In this document: piece by piece, positions 24,530 through 33,080 of the stretch
Layout of the letters: every line of letters begins with the position of its first letter
How positions within the stretch are numbered: position 1 is the first letter of the stretch
Source of the DNA: Kribbella qitaiheensis
Lineage (GTDB): Bacteria > Actinomycetota > Actinomycetes > Propionibacteriales > Kribbellaceae
NCBI RefSeq assembly: GCF_014217565.1
Contig: NZ_CP043661.1
Location: 4,216,001-4,280,000, forward strand
Direction: 5' to 3'
DNA: 64,000 bases
Notes under the pieces: generated by a model
The model's input: the letters and a program-made list of their open reading frames with translations, nothing else
Database searches by the model: none
What the model was told of the DNA's origin: nothing
Program-made: the position numbers and the translations under genes

Positions 24530-25795
24530 ATGTATCAAAAGGGAGCGGATGATGAACGCTGGACTGCCGGCCTCACCGCGGCGACCCTGCTGACCGCCTC
24601 GACCCCCGCGATGGTCGCCTGGGCCGGTAACCCCACCGAACGACCCCCAAACGCCGAACCACGCCCGGAGTCGGCCACGGTCACCGGGCGCGGAGGGATC
24701 GGGGCGGAGCTGCTCGTTGACGGGGATCGCGACGGAGTGGGGGGTGGACAGCCGGCGCGGAGGGAACGGGGCGGTCACCGGGCGCGGAGGGATCGGGGCG
24801 GAGCTGCTCGCTGACGGGGATCGCGACGGAGTGCGGAACCGCACGGCCGGGCGTGGCGGTCGTGGTGGGATCGGGGCGGATCTGGTCGCGGACGGTGATC
24901 GCGATGGGGTGTTGAGCCGGGCGGACGAGGTGGGTGAGGAGCGGTGGAGGGCTGGTCGCGGGGCGCTCTTTCTGGCGAATCTGGATGATGACGAAGGGCA
25001 GTGCCGGGTCGATCCGGGTCCGGCTGGACGAGATCGGGCGGGCGTTCGACGACGAACTGGCGGCGTGCAACGACGCGGCGGACGAGCGGATCAACGGACC
25101 GAAGGATGCCGCGGACTTGGCGCCGTTGCAGGTTGTTGCTCGGGGCAACTTGAGCGATGAGGCGACCGGGCGCCGATGAGACGACGCACGTGGTCCGCGC
25201 CGGCAACGCGTGCGGCTGGACGCTCGCGGTCGCCGATCCGAGGCTCGCGGTGGAACTCCTGCGCAAGGCTCAACGCGATGGCGCGGGTGCGGCGCGACTG
25301 GCGGCCGACACGAACTCCCCCCAGCAAGCCCGACGGTGAACGAAGTGCTTGCTGATAGCAACGGGCTTGCCGAGGATGAGGAGGCTGCGCGACACATCGA
25401 CGACCAGGTGGAGATCTTGCTCAAGGCAACTGGGTTGCGGCGGAGCGAGCTGGTGCGGCTGCCGGTGTTGTTCGCGAAGAACGCGCGGACCGGGTTGCTG
25501 CGAACGATGCTGCCCGGCCTTGTGAACGGGCTGTCGCTGAGCTCCCGCCACATCGCAGTACCCGACCCGCATGGCCCGAAGGTCGCTGGGCGCTGGGCGC
25601 TGGGCGGGACATCTTCCGCGCCGCGACCGAGCGGGCGCTCGGGCGGAACGGCTACGGGTGCACTGGGTTGAGGACTACTTCTGGGCCCATCTCGCGGGTG
25701 GCGAGGTGCACTGCGCCACCAACGCCCTGCGCGACACGAAGACCACAGACACCTGGTTGGCTCAGCGGGTTATGGCTAGGCGTTGGGTTTGGTAG
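24530..25795 (+). pseudogene. Protein-arginine deiminase family pseudogene
   Basis: Pieces in several frames line up in the order of a bacterial secreted protein-arginine deiminase. A signal-like TAGLTAATLLTASTPAMVAWA (24550-24620) is followed by the N-terminal repeat ELLADGDRDGV and RWRAGRGALFLANLDDDEG, then DELAACNDAADERINGPKDA, then QVEILLKATGLRRSELVRLP with LLRTMLPGLVNGLSLSSRHI, and finally RVHWVEDYFWAHLAGGEVHC followed by ATNALRD, which keeps the catalytic Cys. The frame changes at least four times, a 94-bp segment is duplicated near the start, and most of the central catalytic domain is missing. This is real decay, unlike the single-indel genes elsewhere. Its 3' end overlaps the GNAT gene. 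Confidence 0.72.
24678..24833 (+). repeat. 62-bp direct repeat inside the deiminase pseudogene
   Basis: 24678-24739 and 24772-24833 are identical except at one base, with a period of 94 bases. Each encodes VTGRGGIGAELL followed by DGDRDGV. A third, diverged copy (GGGATCGGGGCGGATCTGG) starts near 24868. Since 94 is not a multiple of three, the duplication itself broke the frame. Confidence 0.8.
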
Positions 25796-26244
25796 TTACT
25801 GGGGGTGAAGCCTAGGGACAGGTAGAGGGGTGAGCCGTCGGGGGTGGCGTGTAGGTCTATCTGGCCGGCGGTGGTTTCGTCGCGGTACCAGGTGAGGAGG
25901 GCGACCACGCAGGCGCGTGCCAGGCCGCGGCGGCGGAAGGCCGGTTCGGTGCTGACGTTGTAGAGGCTGCCGCGTTGCGTGCTCAGGTCCTTCGGGCTTG
26001 GCGGGTGCGCGTTGCAGTGGCCGGCCGCGCCCGCCACCACTCCGGCCTCGGGGTCGTCGACCACGAAGGCAGCGAATGTCTCGGGTGACGAGAGCCCGTC
26101 TCTGAAGTAGCTCAGCGCGACCTCTCGCCACGGTGCGTCCGGACCGCCGGTGTCCGTCCCCATCGCCTCGAGCATCAGCGCTCTCAGCCGGACCAGCGCC
26201 TCGGCGTCGTCCGGTTTGGCGCGGCGTACCTCGATTTCAGTCAC
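25762..26244 (-). CDS. GNAT family N-acetyltransferase
   Basis: 160 residues. It opens EIEVRRAKPDDAEALVRLRA, as GNAT enzymes do, and the acetyl-CoA loop is VSTEPAFRRRGLARACVVAL (R-R-x-G-L/I-A) in motif A; DLHATPDGSPLYLSLGFTPS gives the closing Y/L-x-x-x-G-F motif. Monocistronic. The 3' end overlaps the last 34 bases of the decayed arginine deiminase gene on the other strand. Substrate unknown. Confidence 0.9.
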   Translation of the reverse strand: MTEIEVRRAKPDDAEALVRLRALMLEAMGTDTGGPDAPWREVALSYFRDGLSSPETFAAFVVDDPEAGVVAGAAGHCNAHPPSPKDLSTQRGSLYNVSTEPAFRRRGLARACVVALLTWYRDETTAGQIDLHATPDGSPLYLSLGFTPSNYQTQRLAITR

Positions 26245-26340
26245 CGGGAAATCATGCCGAACTTTCTACCGCGACAACGAGTCAGACCCGGTGGACGCGA
26301 CACAGGGGACGCGTCCAGCCGTCCTGTTCCCGGCCATTGA

Positions 26341-27921
26341 GTGGAGATATGTCCCCTAAGGTGGCTAGAGCCCCGGGCGCGAGTAGGGCCAGACGAGCGA
26401 AGCCACGAGCCGCCCGCCGGGCCGGACCGGGAGGCCGACAGAGATTGGCCGGGCCGGCCCGGCCGGCAGAGATCCGCGTTCGGCGCGCTGCTCCTCGCAG
26501 TACTGGGTGCTGCAGTGCCCGGTACTGCGTACTTGGTGGCCGGGCGAACTCGGCTCGGCACCCTCGTCACGGGGCTCACGGTCACGCTGCTCGGCGCCGC
26601 GGCGTACGTCGGGTCGGCGCGGCGGGACGACGTGATCAAGTGGGCCCTCGACCCGAATCTGCTGCTCTGGATCATCGCCGGGCTCACGGCCGTCGCCCTG
26701 CTCTGGGTGACGATCGTGGTCACGTCGTACAAGATGCTCCGGCCGTTGGGGTCGGGCATCGGGGCGCGGCTGGCCGGGGCGCTCGTGATCGGGCTGGTGT
26801 GCTGCACGATCGCGTCCGGGACCGCGCTGGGAGCGCAGAACCTGCTCGCACAGCGCGATCTGGTGACGCATGTGTTCGCCGGCGGCAACTCCAAGAGCGC
26901 CACCCGGCCGACGATCGCGAACAAGAAGGACCCGTGGGCCCAACTGCCGCGGCTCAACCTGTTGCTGCTCGGCGCGGACGACGGGGCGGGACGGCAAGGG
27001 ACCCGGACGGACACCGTGATGGTGGCCAGCATCGACACGAAGACCGGCAACACCTCGCTGATCTCGCTGACCAGGAACTTCATGCGGATGCCGTTCCCGG
27101 CGGACTCGCCGCTGCACGAGTTCTACCCGACCGGCTTCTGGAACCCGAAGCTCGGCGACGTCGAGCAGGGCGAGTTCTACCTGGACGCGATGTACCGGAA
27201 CCTCCCGAAACTGCACGACGGCATCCTCGGCCCGTCCGACAACCAGGGTGCCGACATCCTGAAGGTCGCGGTGGGTGAGGCGCTCGGGCTGAAGCTGCAC
27301 TACTACCTGCAGATCAACCTGTCCGGTTTCGAGCAGATGGTCGAGGCACTCGGCGGGATCACCGTGAACATCAATTACCCGGTCCCGGTGGGTGGCGACG
27401 ACGACAAGCACATCCCGCCGGGGCGCTACCTGAAGCCTGGCGCGAACCGGCACCTGAACGGCTTCGACGCGCTCTGGTTCGCTCGGGGCCGCTACCAGGT
27501 CCCCGGCGCCGACCTCGCCCGGCAGGACCGCCAGCACTGCACGATCCAGGCGCTGGTCGAGCGCGCGACCCCGCAGAACGTGCTCAGCAACTACCAGTCG
27601 ATCGCCAAGGCCGGCAAGCAGTTGATCCGGACCGACATCCCGCAGAACCTGCTCCCCCAGTTCGTTGGCCTCGGCCAGCGGGTCAAGTCGGCCAAGATCA
27701 CCACCATCGACCTGGACAAGAAGAAGAACTTCCCCAACGGCCGTAATCCCAACTACAAGGCGATGAGCGAGATCGTCGCCAAGGCGCTGGCGCCGAAGGC
27801 CGTGCCGGTCGCTAAACCGACAACCAAACCGACGACCAAGCCGACCGGCAAGGCGACACCCCGCCCGCCCGGCACCGACCCCGGCGACCTCGACAGCTCC
27901 TGCGCCTACAACCCGCAGTAA
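26341..27921 (+). CDS. LytR-CpsA-Psr (LCP) family cell-wall ligase
   Basis: LCP enzymes transfer teichoic-acid-like or arabinogalactan-type polymers from lipid carriers to peptidoglycan. Several transmembrane helices (FGALLLAVLGAAVPGTAYLV and three more) precede the extracellular catalytic domain, with LLLLGADDGAGRQGTRTDTV, VASIDTKTGNTSLISLTRNF and DLARQDRQHCTIQALVER giving the conserved Asp/Arg residues that hold pyrophosphate. The C-terminus is a Lys/Thr/Pro-rich tail. The start is doubtful: GTG 26341 begins an odd N-terminus, whereas ATG 26349 with GGAG upstream gives MSPKVARAPGASRARRAKPR, a normal basic cytoplasmic leader, one frame away. A GGCC-rich stretch at 26440-26470 could hide a one-base insertion joining them. 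Confidence 0.85.
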   Translation: MEICPLRWLEPRARVGPDERSHEPPAGPDREADRDWPGRPGRQRSAFGALLLAVLGAAVPGTAYLVAGRTRLGTLVTGLTVTLLGAAAYVGSARRDDVIKWALDPNLLLWIIAGLTAVALLWVTIVVTSYKMLRPLGSGIGARLAGALVIGLVCCTIASGTALGAQNLLAQRDLVTHVFAGGNSKSATRPTIANKKDPWAQLPRLNLLLLGADDGAGRQGTRTDTVMVASIDTKTGNTSLISLTRNFMRMPFPADSPLHEFYPTGFWNPKLGDVEQGEFYLDAMYRNLPKLHDGILGPSDNQGADILKVAVGEALGLKLHYYLQINLSGFEQMVEALGGITVNINYPVPVGGDDDKHIPPGRYLKPGANRHLNGFDALWFARGRYQVPGADLARQDRQHCTIQALVERATPQNVLSNYQSIAKAGKQLIRTDIPQNLLPQFVGLGQRVKSAKITTIDLDKKKNFPNGRNPNYKAMSEIVAKALAPKAVPVAKPTTKPTTKPTGKATPRPPGTDPGDLDSSCAYNPQ

Positions 27922-27929
27922 TCACCGAC

Positions 27930-28225
27930 TCAGCCGGTCCGAGGTCCGTCGCGACAAGCGTCGTACCGTCTCCCGCCGGAATCGGAACCGGTACTGCGAA
28001 CGACAGGTCACCTCGGTCAAGCTCGGCCAGCAGCTTGTGCTCGAGCGCGATCCGATCAGGTCCGACGTTGCTGTGGACTCGCAGGACATAGCCGTCGCCA
28101 CCTACCTGGACCAACCACACCGGGTTGTTGCTGCCACGTTCCGGCCGCGTCACCTCGGTCGGCGTACCCAGGTCCCAGGTCTCGAGCAAGGCGGAGACCT
28201 TGCTCAATGCTTCATCGGCGGCCAT
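27930..28225 (-). pseudogene. Phosphotransferase (APH-like) N-terminal remnant
   Basis: From ATG 28225 the frame gives MAADEALSKVSALLETWDLG, then SNNPVWLVQVGGDGYVLRVH and ALEHKLLAELDRGDLSF, the N-lobe of an aminoglycoside phosphotransferase/homoserine kinase-like protein (strand with V-L-R-V-H in place of the usual lysine-bearing strand). After VATDLG the similarity stops and the frame runs into the complement of the LCP gene. The C-lobe with the catalytic H-x-D is missing, so the gene was truncated, perhaps when the LCP gene arrived. The divergent LacI gene starts 99 bases away. Confidence 0.6.
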
Positions 28226-28323
28226 GGCCGTCAGTCTCTCCGCTGCCGCGAACCGCGGCCACTTCATTTCCGCCCTCGCCGTAAGGCCAGCCGAAGTATA
28301 GGTAACCAGGGGAGGATGGGTTT

Positions 28324-29316
28324 GTGGTGAAGATGGCGGATGTGGCTCGGCGGGCTCGGGTATCGGTGACGACGGTTTCTCATGTCCTGAATGAGACGCG
28401 GTTCGTGGCACCTGGCACCCGGCAGGCTGTGCTGACCGCCGTCCGGGAGACCGGGTACGTGCCCAACACGGTGGCGCGGTCGCTGGTGATGTCGAAGACG
28501 GACACGATCGGTCTGGCGTTGTCCTCGATCTCCAATCCGTACTTCGGGGAGCTGGCTCATCATCTGCAGGCGGAGGCCGAGCGGCACGGCTACTCGATCC
28601 TGATCGCGGACACCCACGACGATCCGGAGCGGGAGCTCAAGGTGGCGCGGGATCTGCACGAGCGCCGGGTGGACGGCATCATTCTGGCAACGTCACCAGA
28701 TCCGGGGCCGACGCTGGAGTATCTGCAGCTGCGGAAGGTCCCGGTGGTGCTGGTCGACCGCCTGATCGGGGCCGGGCTGGACGAGGTCGGGACCGAGAAC
28801 ATCGAGGCGACCTCGCATCTGGTCGAGCACCTGGCCAGTCGCGGGCACACCCGGATCGCGATGGTGAGTGGGCTGGCCGGGCTCGCCACCACCGTGGAGC
28901 GCGTCGCCGGATACAGGCTGGGGCTGGAGCGAGCGAAACTCCCGTACGACGATGCGCTGCTGCGCGGAGGCTCCTCGCACGCCGAGCCGGCTCGCGGCGC
29001 GACCGCGCAACTGCTGCAGATGCCGGATCCGCCGACCGCGTTGATCGTCGCGAACAACAAGATGACGATCGGAGCCATGCGGGCGCTGCGCGACGCCGGC
29101 TTGTCCGTGCCCGCGGATGTCGCGCTGGTGGCGTTCGACGACTTCGACTGGGCGGATCTGTTCGAACCGCGGCTGACCACGATCGCGCAACCGCATCAAG
29201 AGCTCGCCGCCAAGGCCGTCGAGCTGATCACGTCCCGCATCGACGACCCGGACCAGCCGGCCCGCAGCATCAGGCTCGACCCAGTCCTGGTCCACCGCAA
29301 CTCCTGCGGCTGCTGA
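28324..29316 (+). CDS. LacI family transcriptional regulator
   Basis: 330 residues. The helix-turn-helix and hinge are classic: KMADVARRARVSVTTVSHVL, then NETRFVAPGTRQAVLTAV and YVPNTVARSLVMSKT. The periplasmic-binding-like core has IGLALSSISNPYFGELAHHL, VDGIILATSPD and VALVAFDDFDWADLFEPRLT, the sugar-binding fold signatures. Start is GTG 28324 or ATG 28333. No sugar transporter follows; the next gene is an SDR oxidoreductase on the opposite strand, so the regulon lies elsewhere or includes the SDR. Confidence 0.93.
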   Translation: MVKMADVARRARVSVTTVSHVLNETRFVAPGTRQAVLTAVRETGYVPNTVARSLVMSKTDTIGLALSSISNPYFGELAHHLQAEAERHGYSILIADTHDDPERELKVARDLHERRVDGIILATSPDPGPTLEYLQLRKVPVVLVDRLIGAGLDEVGTENIEATSHLVEHLASRGHTRIAMVSGLAGLATTVERVAGYRLGLERAKLPYDDALLRGGSSHAEPARGATAQLLQMPDPPTALIVANNKMTIGAMRALRDAGLSVPADVALVAFDDFDWADLFEPRLTTIAQPHQELAAKAVELITSRIDDPDQPARSIRLDPVLVHRNSCGC

Positions 29317-29412
29317 GCCCTCGTGCGAGTCCGGCGCCCGGTTCGCCGAGCGGGTGCTGAGCCCAGTACGAGACCGGCGCCCGGGTTCGCGGAGCTGTTG
29401 CTGAGCCTTCGT
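29312..29412. repeat. 44-bp tandem repeat between lacI-type and SDR genes
   Basis: Copies begin at 29312, 29356 and (partial) 29400, each starting GCTGAGCC and containing CGGCGCCCGG and TTCGC-GAGC. The array fills the gap between two convergent genes and overlaps the stop of the LacI gene. A similar phrase, GGCGCCGGGCTCGCGGAG, recurs at about 33019. Confidence 0.7.
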
Positions 29413-29413
29413 A

Positions 29414-30178
29414 CTACGCGTACCGGATACCGAGGCCGCCGTCGACGGACCAGTTGGCGCCGGTGACGAAGGCCGCGGCTTCGGAGGCGAGGAAGCAGAC
29501 GACTTCAGCGACGTCCTCGGGAGTACCGATGCGGCCGAGCGGGTGGGCGTCGAGCGCGGTTTCGCGGGAGCCGGGGATTGTGTCGAAGAACTCTTCGAGC
29601 AGGTCGGTGGCGATGAAGCCGGGGCTGACCGCATTGACCCGGAGGTTGTGCGGGGCAACATCGAGGGCGAGGCTGCGGGTCATGCCGACCAGACCGGCCT
29701 TCGCCGCGGCGTACGGGAACATGCCCGCGGTGGTGAGGTGGGCGTGGATCGAGGCGATGTTGACGATCGAGCCACGCCGGGCCGCGATCATCGCCGGCAG
29801 GACCTGACGGGCCATCAGCCAGGCGCCTTTCAGGTCGACGTCGAAGACGCTGTCCCATTCGTCGACGGTCATCTTGGTGGCATCGGCGTACGCGTTCTTG
29901 CCTGCGTTGTTGATCAGCACGGTGATGGGTCCCAGCTCGTCGACCAGTTGATCGACGGACCAGCGTACGGCGTTCTCGTCGGTGATGTCCCCGACGGCCG
30001 CGGCCACCTTCGCACCGGTCTGCTGTAGGTCTGCGGCTGTCGCCGCGACCTGATCGGCCAGTACGTCGAGCAGCGCGACCGCGGCGCCTTCCTCGGCGGC
30101 TTTGGCGGCGATCGCGCGACCGATTCCGCGAGCAGCTCCGGTGACGAGCACAACCTCGCCGGCAAGACGTCCACCCAC
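29414..30178 (-). CDS. SDR family oxidoreductase
   Basis: 254 residues. Classical short-chain dehydrogenase: VVLVTGAARGIGRAIAAKAA is the cofactor Rossmann loop (T-G-x-x-x-G-I-G), LINNAG the N-N-A-G motif, SIVNIASIHAHLTT carries the catalytic Ser and PYAAAKAGLVGMTRSLALD the Y-x-x-x-K. The Asp after strand 2 (ALLDVL) suggests NAD rather than NADP preference. VNAVSPGFIATDLLEEFF and GANWSVDGGLGIRYA complete the fold. Substrate unknown; the convergent LacI gene hints at a sugar or polyol, but this is weak. Confidence 0.92.
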   Translation of the reverse strand: MGGRLAGEVVLVTGAARGIGRAIAAKAAEEGAAVALLDVLADQVAATAADLQQTGAKVAAAVGDITDENAVRWSVDQLVDELGPITVLINNAGKNAYADATKMTVDEWDSVFDVDLKGAWLMARQVLPAMIAARRGSIVNIASIHAHLTTAGMFPYAAAKAGLVGMTRSLALDVAPHNLRVNAVSPGFIATDLLEEFFDTIPGSRETALDAHPLGRIGTPEDVAEVVCFLASEAAAFVTGANWSVDGGLGIRYA

Positions 30179-30229
30179 TTGGCTCCTCCTGAAGATCGGG
30201 GTGTTCGGAGCCTAGCGCCGGCACTACGG

Positions 30230-31057
30230 TCAGCTACGGGCTGCCCGGAGCAGATCGAGCCCCTCGATGCCCAACCGGTGTCCGTCGGGGAGCTGGTCGT
30301 GCCGATCCCAGCGCCACGCCGTCACTATCGCCAGCGAGAGGCTCCGGCACAGGCGCAGCAGGTCCTGGTCGACACCCGGATAGTCCTCGGCGACCTCTTC
30401 GGGCGCATGGGCGAGGTCGAATTCGACCGGCCCGCGACAACAGGTCTCGAGGTCGATGAACAGCAGCCCGTCCACCGTGCTGAGCAGATTGCCCGGATGA
30501 GGCTCGCCGTGCAGCAACTGATCGGCGGCGCCGCGTTCGGCGATCGCGCGCCGCAGGCTTGCCAAGGTGTCGCCGAGCAACTCCCGATCGGCGTCGGCGA
30601 GGGCCGGACTGCGGTCGCGATCCGCCACTGTTTCTTGAGCCTCCGCGACGCGATCTGTGAAGTGCGGCGTCGGGTAGTCGACCTTGCGCATACCCGCATG
30701 CAGCCGCACGAGTGCATCGGCGTACTCCGGCGGTGAGACGTCTTGAGTCGTCACTGGCTCGTAGTAGGTCCAGAGCGTGACCGTGAAGCCATCGCGCTCG
30801 TGGACGCGTGGCTCCGTTCGCGGCTCGAGAGCAGCCACTGGGCACCCGGCCTCGAGAAGCCGCTGGCCGAGCTCGACTTCGAACTGGGCGGCCTGACGCA
30901 GCATCGGTGCGACTTGAGCCAGGACGTCACACGGCAACAGCCGCAGGGTGATCCTGTTCGAGTCCTGAAGGAGGATCGCGTCGTCGACCGTCAGACCTTG
31001 CACCGAGGCGATCGACCTGGCCGCAGCCACCGCACGCGTGATCTCTGCCGCCTGCAT
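30230..31057 (-). CDS. APH/ChoK-type phosphotransferase family protein
   Basis: 275 residues from ATG 31057. The catalytic loop is LLHGEPHPGNLLSTVDG (H-G-E-P-H-P-x-N, with Glu where Asp is usual) and LLFIDLETCCRGPVEFDLAH gives the metal-binding D-L-E. The N-lobe is short (VDDAILLQDSNRITLRLLP). This family includes aminoglycoside and macrolide kinases and choline/homoserine kinases; the H-G-E variant is frequent in uncharacterised actinobacterial members. It lies 51 bases upstream of the SDR gene start and could be co-transcribed with it. Substrate unknown. Confidence 0.85.
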   Translation of the reverse strand: MQAAEITRAVAAARSIASVQGLTVDDAILLQDSNRITLRLLPCDVLAQVAPMLRQAAQFEVELGQRLLEAGCPVAALEPRTEPRVHERDGFTVTLWTYYEPVTTQDVSPPEYADALVRLHAGMRKVDYPTPHFTDRVAEAQETVADRDRSPALADADRELLGDTLASLRRAIAERGAADQLLHGEPHPGNLLSTVDGLLFIDLETCCRGPVEFDLAHAPEEVAEDYPGVDQDLLRLCRSLSLAIVTAWRWDRHDQLPDGHRLGIEGLDLLRAARS

Positions 31058-31326
31058 CGTTGGCTTGCCTCTCTCTGGGGCGACTTTCCGAGCGGTACAA
31101 CCTGGGCACCGTACCAAGTTGTCGACGAAGAGGCGGGGTGATTAATGGCAGGAGCTTGAGGCAACGGTCGTCGCGTTTGCAGGGGTGCGGATGTCTGCGA
31201 CGTGATCAGTGACAGAGGTACCGGTCGGTTCCCTTGGTCACATTCACGCCTGAGAACTCCACCGAGTGAGGGGATTCACTCCGGAGAGGGAGGTGGGTGC
31301 CACTCAGGCAGGAGCACTGTGGTGAT
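31058..31326. other. Divergent intergenic region, no gene
   Basis: About 270 bases between the APH-like and UbiA genes. Contains ACCGAGTGAGGGGATTCACTCCGG (an imperfect hairpin from GAGTGA and TCACTC at about 31263-31281). I recognise no riboswitch or RNA gene. Confidence 0.5.
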
Positions 31327-32289
31327 GTGACCGCAACGGTGGACCCAGCCAGTCAAACCAACGCCGTATTACGTCCTGCGAGTCGCGGGCAGGCAGCGCT
31401 CGTTCACCGTCGTCTCCGGATGCGGGATGTGTTGGCGGTGGGGCGGCCGGCGTTCTGGGTTGTGTCGGTGGTTCCTTATTACGTTGGGGTTCTGCTTGCC
31501 ACGCATCGGCTGATCCCGGTGCCGCACGACTGGCCGCGGTTGCTCGTCGGGGCGGTGGTGATGGGCCCGTTGCTCTGGTTGTCGGTCCTCGCGATCAACG
31601 ACGCGTACGACCTGCCCGGCGATCTGCTGAACCCGAGGAAGTCCACTTCCCCGCTGCTCGACGGACGCGTCTCGGTCCAGGCGGCCAAGCGGATCGCGGC
31701 GATCGCCGGAGTCGCTTCGGTGGCAGCCGGTCTCGCCGTCAATCCGGTCTTCGCGCTCGGAGTGCTGCTCGCCGTCGTCCTCGGCTATGCCTACAGCGTT
31801 CCGCCCGTGCGACTCAAGACCCGAGCTGGCTTCGACGTCGCAGCGAATTCGGTTGCCCTCGGCACCTTTGGGCCGGTCGCCGGCTGGGCCGCAGTGACCT
31901 CTGACCTGCACGGATTCCCGTGGCTGATGGCGTTGCAGGGAACGTTGGTTGCTGTTGGCCTCTACTTGCCGACTACGCTGGCTGATCTCGAGGCGGATCG
32001 GGCCGCCGGGTACAGGACGATCGCGGTTCGCCTCGGTGCGCGTACGACGTACCGGCTGGGGTTCGCGGCGTGGATCGCGGCCGCCGGACTGTCCGTCGTA
32101 CTGGCGGCTGCCGATCTGGTGATCCCGCGCAGCATGCTCGTCCTGGAGATCGTGATGGTCCCGGTGCTCGTCGCGGCGTACCGGCGATTCATCGGGCCCG
32201 GCCAGACCTTCAAGGGCGTGATCGTTGTCGCCTCACTCTTCCTCTCCCCCTGCGCCGCCTTCGCGCTCACCTACGTCGGGATCCTCTGA
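31327..32289 (+). CDS. UbiA family prenyltransferase
   Basis: 320 residues with about eight to nine membrane helices. The two aspartate-rich motifs that hold the prenyl pyrophosphate through magnesium are present: AINDAYDLPGDLLNPRKS (N-D-x-x-D-x-x-x-D) near residue 95 and TLADLEADRAAGYRTIAVRL (D-x-E-x-D) near 210. GTG 31327 is likely the start (AGGAGC lies upstream); an open frame reaches back to 31297. It would attach an isoprenoid chain to an aromatic or lipid acceptor in the membrane, as in menaquinone or meroterpenoid synthesis. The following 2OG-oxygenase gene is 36 bases away, so they may form an operon; a shared pathway is inference. Confidence 0.9.
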   Translation: MTATVDPASQTNAVLRPASRGQAALVHRRLRMRDVLAVGRPAFWVVSVVPYYVGVLLATHRLIPVPHDWPRLLVGAVVMGPLLWLSVLAINDAYDLPGDLLNPRKSTSPLLDGRVSVQAAKRIAAIAGVASVAAGLAVNPVFALGVLLAVVLGYAYSVPPVRLKTRAGFDVAANSVALGTFGPVAGWAAVTSDLHGFPWLMALQGTLVAVGLYLPTTLADLEADRAAGYRTIAVRLGARTTYRLGFAAWIAAAGLSVVLAAADLVIPRSMLVLEIVMVPVLVAAYRRFIGPGQTFKGVIVVASLFLSPCAAFALTYVGIL

Positions 32290-32325
32290 CCCTCACACAC
32301 CAGGCCCCCACACCGTTCTACAGGT

Positions 32326-33012
32326 ATGGATTTCGACTGGAAGCAACTGACGGCGGAACTCGAGCAGGTCGGCTGCGCGTTGACGCCGCCCTTGCTCACT
32401 CCGGCGCAATGCAAGGAGATCTCCGGGCTGTACGACGAGGTCGAGCGGTTCCGGGCGACGATCGACATGCAGCGCTACCGGTTCGGCTCCGGGCAGTACC
32501 GGTACTTCGACCACCCGCTTCCCGAGCTGGTGACGCGACTCAGGGAGTCGTTCTATCCGCACCTGCTGCCGATCGCGCGCGAATGGGCCGATCGGCTGGG
32601 CAAACCAGCGCCCTGGCCGGACACGTTCGCCGAGTGGCTCGACGACTGTCACCGCGCCGGGCAGACCCGGCCGACCCCGATCCTGCTCAGGTACAAGGCA
32701 GGCGACTGGAACGCGCTTCACCGCGATCTGTACGGCGACCTGGTGTTCCCGCTGCAGGTGGTGATCGGGCTCGACCGCCCAGGCGTCGACCATGCGGGCG
32801 GCGAGTTCCTGCTGGTGGAGCAACGCCCGCGGGCCCAGTCTCGCGGCACGGTCACGACGCTGCCGCAGGGTCAGGGACTGATCTTCACCACCCGGGACCG
32901 CCCGGTCGAATCCACCCGAGGCTGGTCGGCCGCACCGGTCCGCCACGGCGTCAGCACGGTCCGCTCAGGCATCCGCCACACCCTCGGCCTGGTCCTCCAC
33001 GACGCCGCTTAA
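32326..33012 (+). CDS. 2-oxoglutarate/Fe(II)-dependent oxygenase family protein
   Basis: 228 residues. The iron-binding facial triad is visible as His and Asp in NALHRDLYGDLVFPLQVVIG (H-x-D; with nearby Arg) and a distal His in APVRHGVSTVRSGIRHTLGL, with the downstream Arg that would bind 2-oxoglutarate. GGEFLLVEQRPRAQSRGTV is the typical double-stranded beta-helix strand of this group. It hydroxylates an unknown substrate using oxygen. ATG 32326 lies 36 bases after the UbiA stop on the same strand. Confidence 0.88.
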   Translation: MDFDWKQLTAELEQVGCALTPPLLTPAQCKEISGLYDEVERFRATIDMQRYRFGSGQYRYFDHPLPELVTRLRESFYPHLLPIAREWADRLGKPAPWPDTFAEWLDDCHRAGQTRPTPILLRYKAGDWNALHRDLYGDLVFPLQVVIGLDRPGVDHAGGEFLLVEQRPRAQSRGTVTTLPQGQGLIFTTRDRPVESTRGWSAAPVRHGVSTVRSGIRHTLGLVLHDAA

Positions 33013-33080
33013 TCCGCAGGCGCCGGGCTCGCGGAGTTGGTAGAACTTGGTGGTCCTGTCGAACCTGCACTGGAGTCGCG

